In this document: piece after piece, positions 11,663 to 13,346 of the stretch
Numbering within the stretch: the first letter of the stretch is position 1
How the letters are laid out: each line of letters begins with the position of its first letter
DNA from: Chloroflexota bacterium
Lineage (GTDB): Bacteria > Chloroflexota > Limnocylindria > Limnocylindrales > CSP1-4
Assembly: GCA_021789355.1 (NCBI GenBank)
Contig: JAJYJR010000089.1
Span: 1 to 13,346 of the forward strand
Length of the DNA stretch: 13,346 nucleotides
Reading direction: 5' to 3'
Translations under genes and position numbers: made by a program
The notes under the pieces: model-generated
Told to the model about the DNA's origin: nothing
Databases searched by the model: none
Seen by the model: the letters and a program-made list of their open reading frames with translations, nothing else

Positions 11663-13346
11663 ATGAAGGTCGCGCGCTCGCAGGAGCCGCTCTATAAGCC
11701 GCGTCTCGGACGCCCGAGACGGGTCATCGAGAACCGTCCCGAGCGATGCCCGGACGGTCACGTCGGCGGTGTCACGCTGTGGGGCACCCGGGAATGGACG
11801 ACCGCACCCTTCCGCCGCCAGCGCTTCCGCTGCGTGCCACCGGACGGCTCCACGCCCCACACGTTCTCGCTGGATCGGCGTCCCGCTGCCGAGCGTCATC
11901 CCGCCGGCGAGGCCTGCGTCGTCTGCGATCTGCGCCCGGGTGTCGCGGAGGGCCCGCTGTCACCGGCGGACTACTTCCACACCGCGGTCGAGATCGCGCA
12001 CCTGCTCCAGCTCGTCGCGCAGGGCATGTCGCTCCGGCGTGCGAGCCACACGATCCGCCTTGAGGCCACCGCTTCTGGGAGGACGCCCACGGCATGCGCC
12101 ACGCGAGCCGCCAGCACGTCCTCGCCGCCCGCTACCTCGACCTCTTCGGGACCGCCATCGACGCGGCGCTCGCCCCCACGCGCTGCCCGCGCATCCTCAT
12201 CCTCGACTCGAAGCCGCTCAACCTGCGGGCCTACGGCGCCGAGCGGTTCGACCCCTCATGGAACCCCGACGAGCGCGGCGGTGCCGTGTTCGTGGCGGTC
12301 GGCGGCGACGATCCCGGGCATCGGTTTATGCCCTGGCGCATCGGCCTCGCGCCCGACGGGACCACGAAGTCCTGGATCGACTTCCTCGACGAGATCGATC
12401 CCGACGGACCCGGACCCGACTGGGTGGTGGCCGACGGCGCCAAGGCCATCGCCAACGCGGTCGCCGCGCGCTGGCCCAACGCGACGTTCTACTCGTGCGA
12501 GTTCCACCTGGGCCGCGCGCTGCGGGCCGCAGCCAGCGCCGACGGCATCTGGACCGGCGATGCCGCCCACCGGCAGCTCTTCGAGCGGGCCTTCTGGACC
12601 AACCACGACTGGGACGCCCTCGGGACGTTCGCGCGAACGCGCCACGCGGCGACGCTCGAGGGCTGGTGGCGCGCGAACGAGGCCCTCGTGCGCCAGCAGA
12701 TCGCCGAGCATCGCGCCCACCAGGGCTACCCGCGCAGCACCGCAGCCGCGGAGCGCATCCTCGACTGGATCGACACGCGCTTCGGGCGCCGGCGCCGCTA
12801 CAGCCTGCGGAACGCGCGCCGCCTCCAGCTCGTGCTCGCCCTGGTGCGCGCCCACCACGCCGGGCAGGCCGACCTCGCCACCTTCGCCGCGATCGTCAAG
12901 CGCGAGCTCCGTGGGCTGCCGCCCTCGTTCCGCTTCGCCTGGACGGGGCTCCATGATCCGCACACGAAGGCATGCTCGATCGCGGAGCTCATCCTCGACG
13001 CCCATACCCGGGCCACCCAGGGGACGGCGACCTACATGGCCGCGGCCAAGGCGCGCTCGGTCATCGCCAACGTGGCCGCCCAGAACGACGCGCTCGCGGC
13101 GCTCGGGCATCCGCCCCTCGTGGCCACCGTGGCACCGGGCCGGAAGACGGCCTCGGTCAAGGTCAGCGGGCTCATGCTCGCGCGCGACTTCCCGCTCGTC
13201 GCACGCGACTGGGACGCCGGGGCCAACGACAAGCCACTCGCCACTGTCACGGCGGGCTCGAGCTACGAGGCTCACTGGACCTGCCATCGCTGCGGCCACC
13301 GGTGGGTCGCCCCCGTGGTCCAGCGGACCTGCCGCCAGACGCGCTG
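11663..13346 (+). pseudogene. MULE/DDE-type transposase with C-terminal zinc ribbon, frameshifted and partial
   Basis: The first frame from ATG 11663 encodes a Cys/His-containing N-terminus (ERCPDGHVGGV, then RFRCVPPDG and CVVCD) and a probable HTH (LVAQGMSLRRASHTIRLEA). Near 12066-12068 the protein-like sequence moves to the frame one base back and continues HRFWEDAHGM. Restoring one C in the C-run would give an uninterrupted LEAHRFWED. The second part has LILDSKPLNLRAYG (D codon at 12205), WVVADGAKAIANAV (D codon at 12433) and FYSCEFHLGRAL, in the order seen in MULE/Mutator-type DDE transposases. It ends with a domain, VARDWDAGANDKPLATVTAG then HWTCHRCGHRWVAPVVQRT, that fits the treble-clef zinc-ribbon family DUF4379. 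The product runs off the window. The original frame also stays open, so ribosomes would make a long nonsense tail. A sequencing indel is possible. Confidence 0.7.

Noticed and set aside
11297..11899. Minus-strand 200-codon open frame across the gap before the transposase
   Set aside because: It overlaps two plus-strand genes, has no clear ribosome binding site and no recognisable domain.
12256..13299. Minus-strand open frame opposite the transposase
   Set aside because: The plus strand holds recognisable transposase and zinc-ribbon motifs here, so this frame is a composition artefact.
1..13346. CRISPR array, tRNA, rRNA or riboswitch
   Set aside because: No regularly spaced repeats, tRNA cloverleaf, rRNA-like stretch or known riboswitch core was seen when reading the non-coding gaps.

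Overview
This is a GC-rich bacterial window. Its genes are short and tightly spaced, with GTG and TTG starts and many Ala/Arg-rich products. That fits a high-GC actinobacterial (Thermoleophilia-like) or chloroflexotal genome, but nothing here settles the phylum. No rRNA, tRNA or CRISPR array was seen. The layout looks like accessory DNA between two transposase loci: an IS3-family element cut by the left edge, and a frameshifted MULE/DDE-type transposase with C-terminal zinc-ribbon character running off the right edge.

Left part (663-5618). This looks like a signalling and secretion module. A minus-strand operon encodes a membrane NarL/LiaS-type histidine kinase (2461-3969) and its LuxR/NarL-type response regulator (1800-2444). 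Around it on the plus strand are secreted proteins: a Tyr/Trp-rich 164-aa protein (745-1239), a double-motif beta/gamma-crystallin-like protein (4116-4652) and a 267-aa secreted protein (4815-5618). A small SHOCT-domain membrane protein (1383-1643) lies between. A 16-bp near-palindrome (GTAGGG, four variable bases, then [CA]CCCAC) occurs three times. One copy abuts the -35 box of the 745 gene, one abuts the -35 box of the crystallin gene, and one lies just upstream of the kinase. The two promoters share the same architecture. I infer that this is the response regulator's operator and that the module is a self-regulated envelope or extracellular stress regulon. This is the most interesting signal in the window.

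Middle part (5758-8498). After a strong hairpin terminator (5663-5692) come a membrane-anchored or lipoprotein-like protein, a GAF-domain protein with a short N-terminal hydrophobic segment and coiled coil, tightly followed by a small basic protein, an apparently N-terminally truncated protein (7539-7901), a possible 32-codon minus-strand ORF with a very strong Shine-Dalgarno, and a small Cys/His-rich protein.

Right part (8593-13346). A helical-repeat protein (8593-9495) converges on, and overlaps by 72 bp, a soluble FtsH-like AAA+/M41 metalloprotease (9424-10980, minus strand) that lacks the usual membrane anchor. A second small Cys/His protein (11226-11429) is divergent from the protease and is preceded by a perfect inverted repeat abutting a TTGACG box. 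The transposase pseudogene closes the window.
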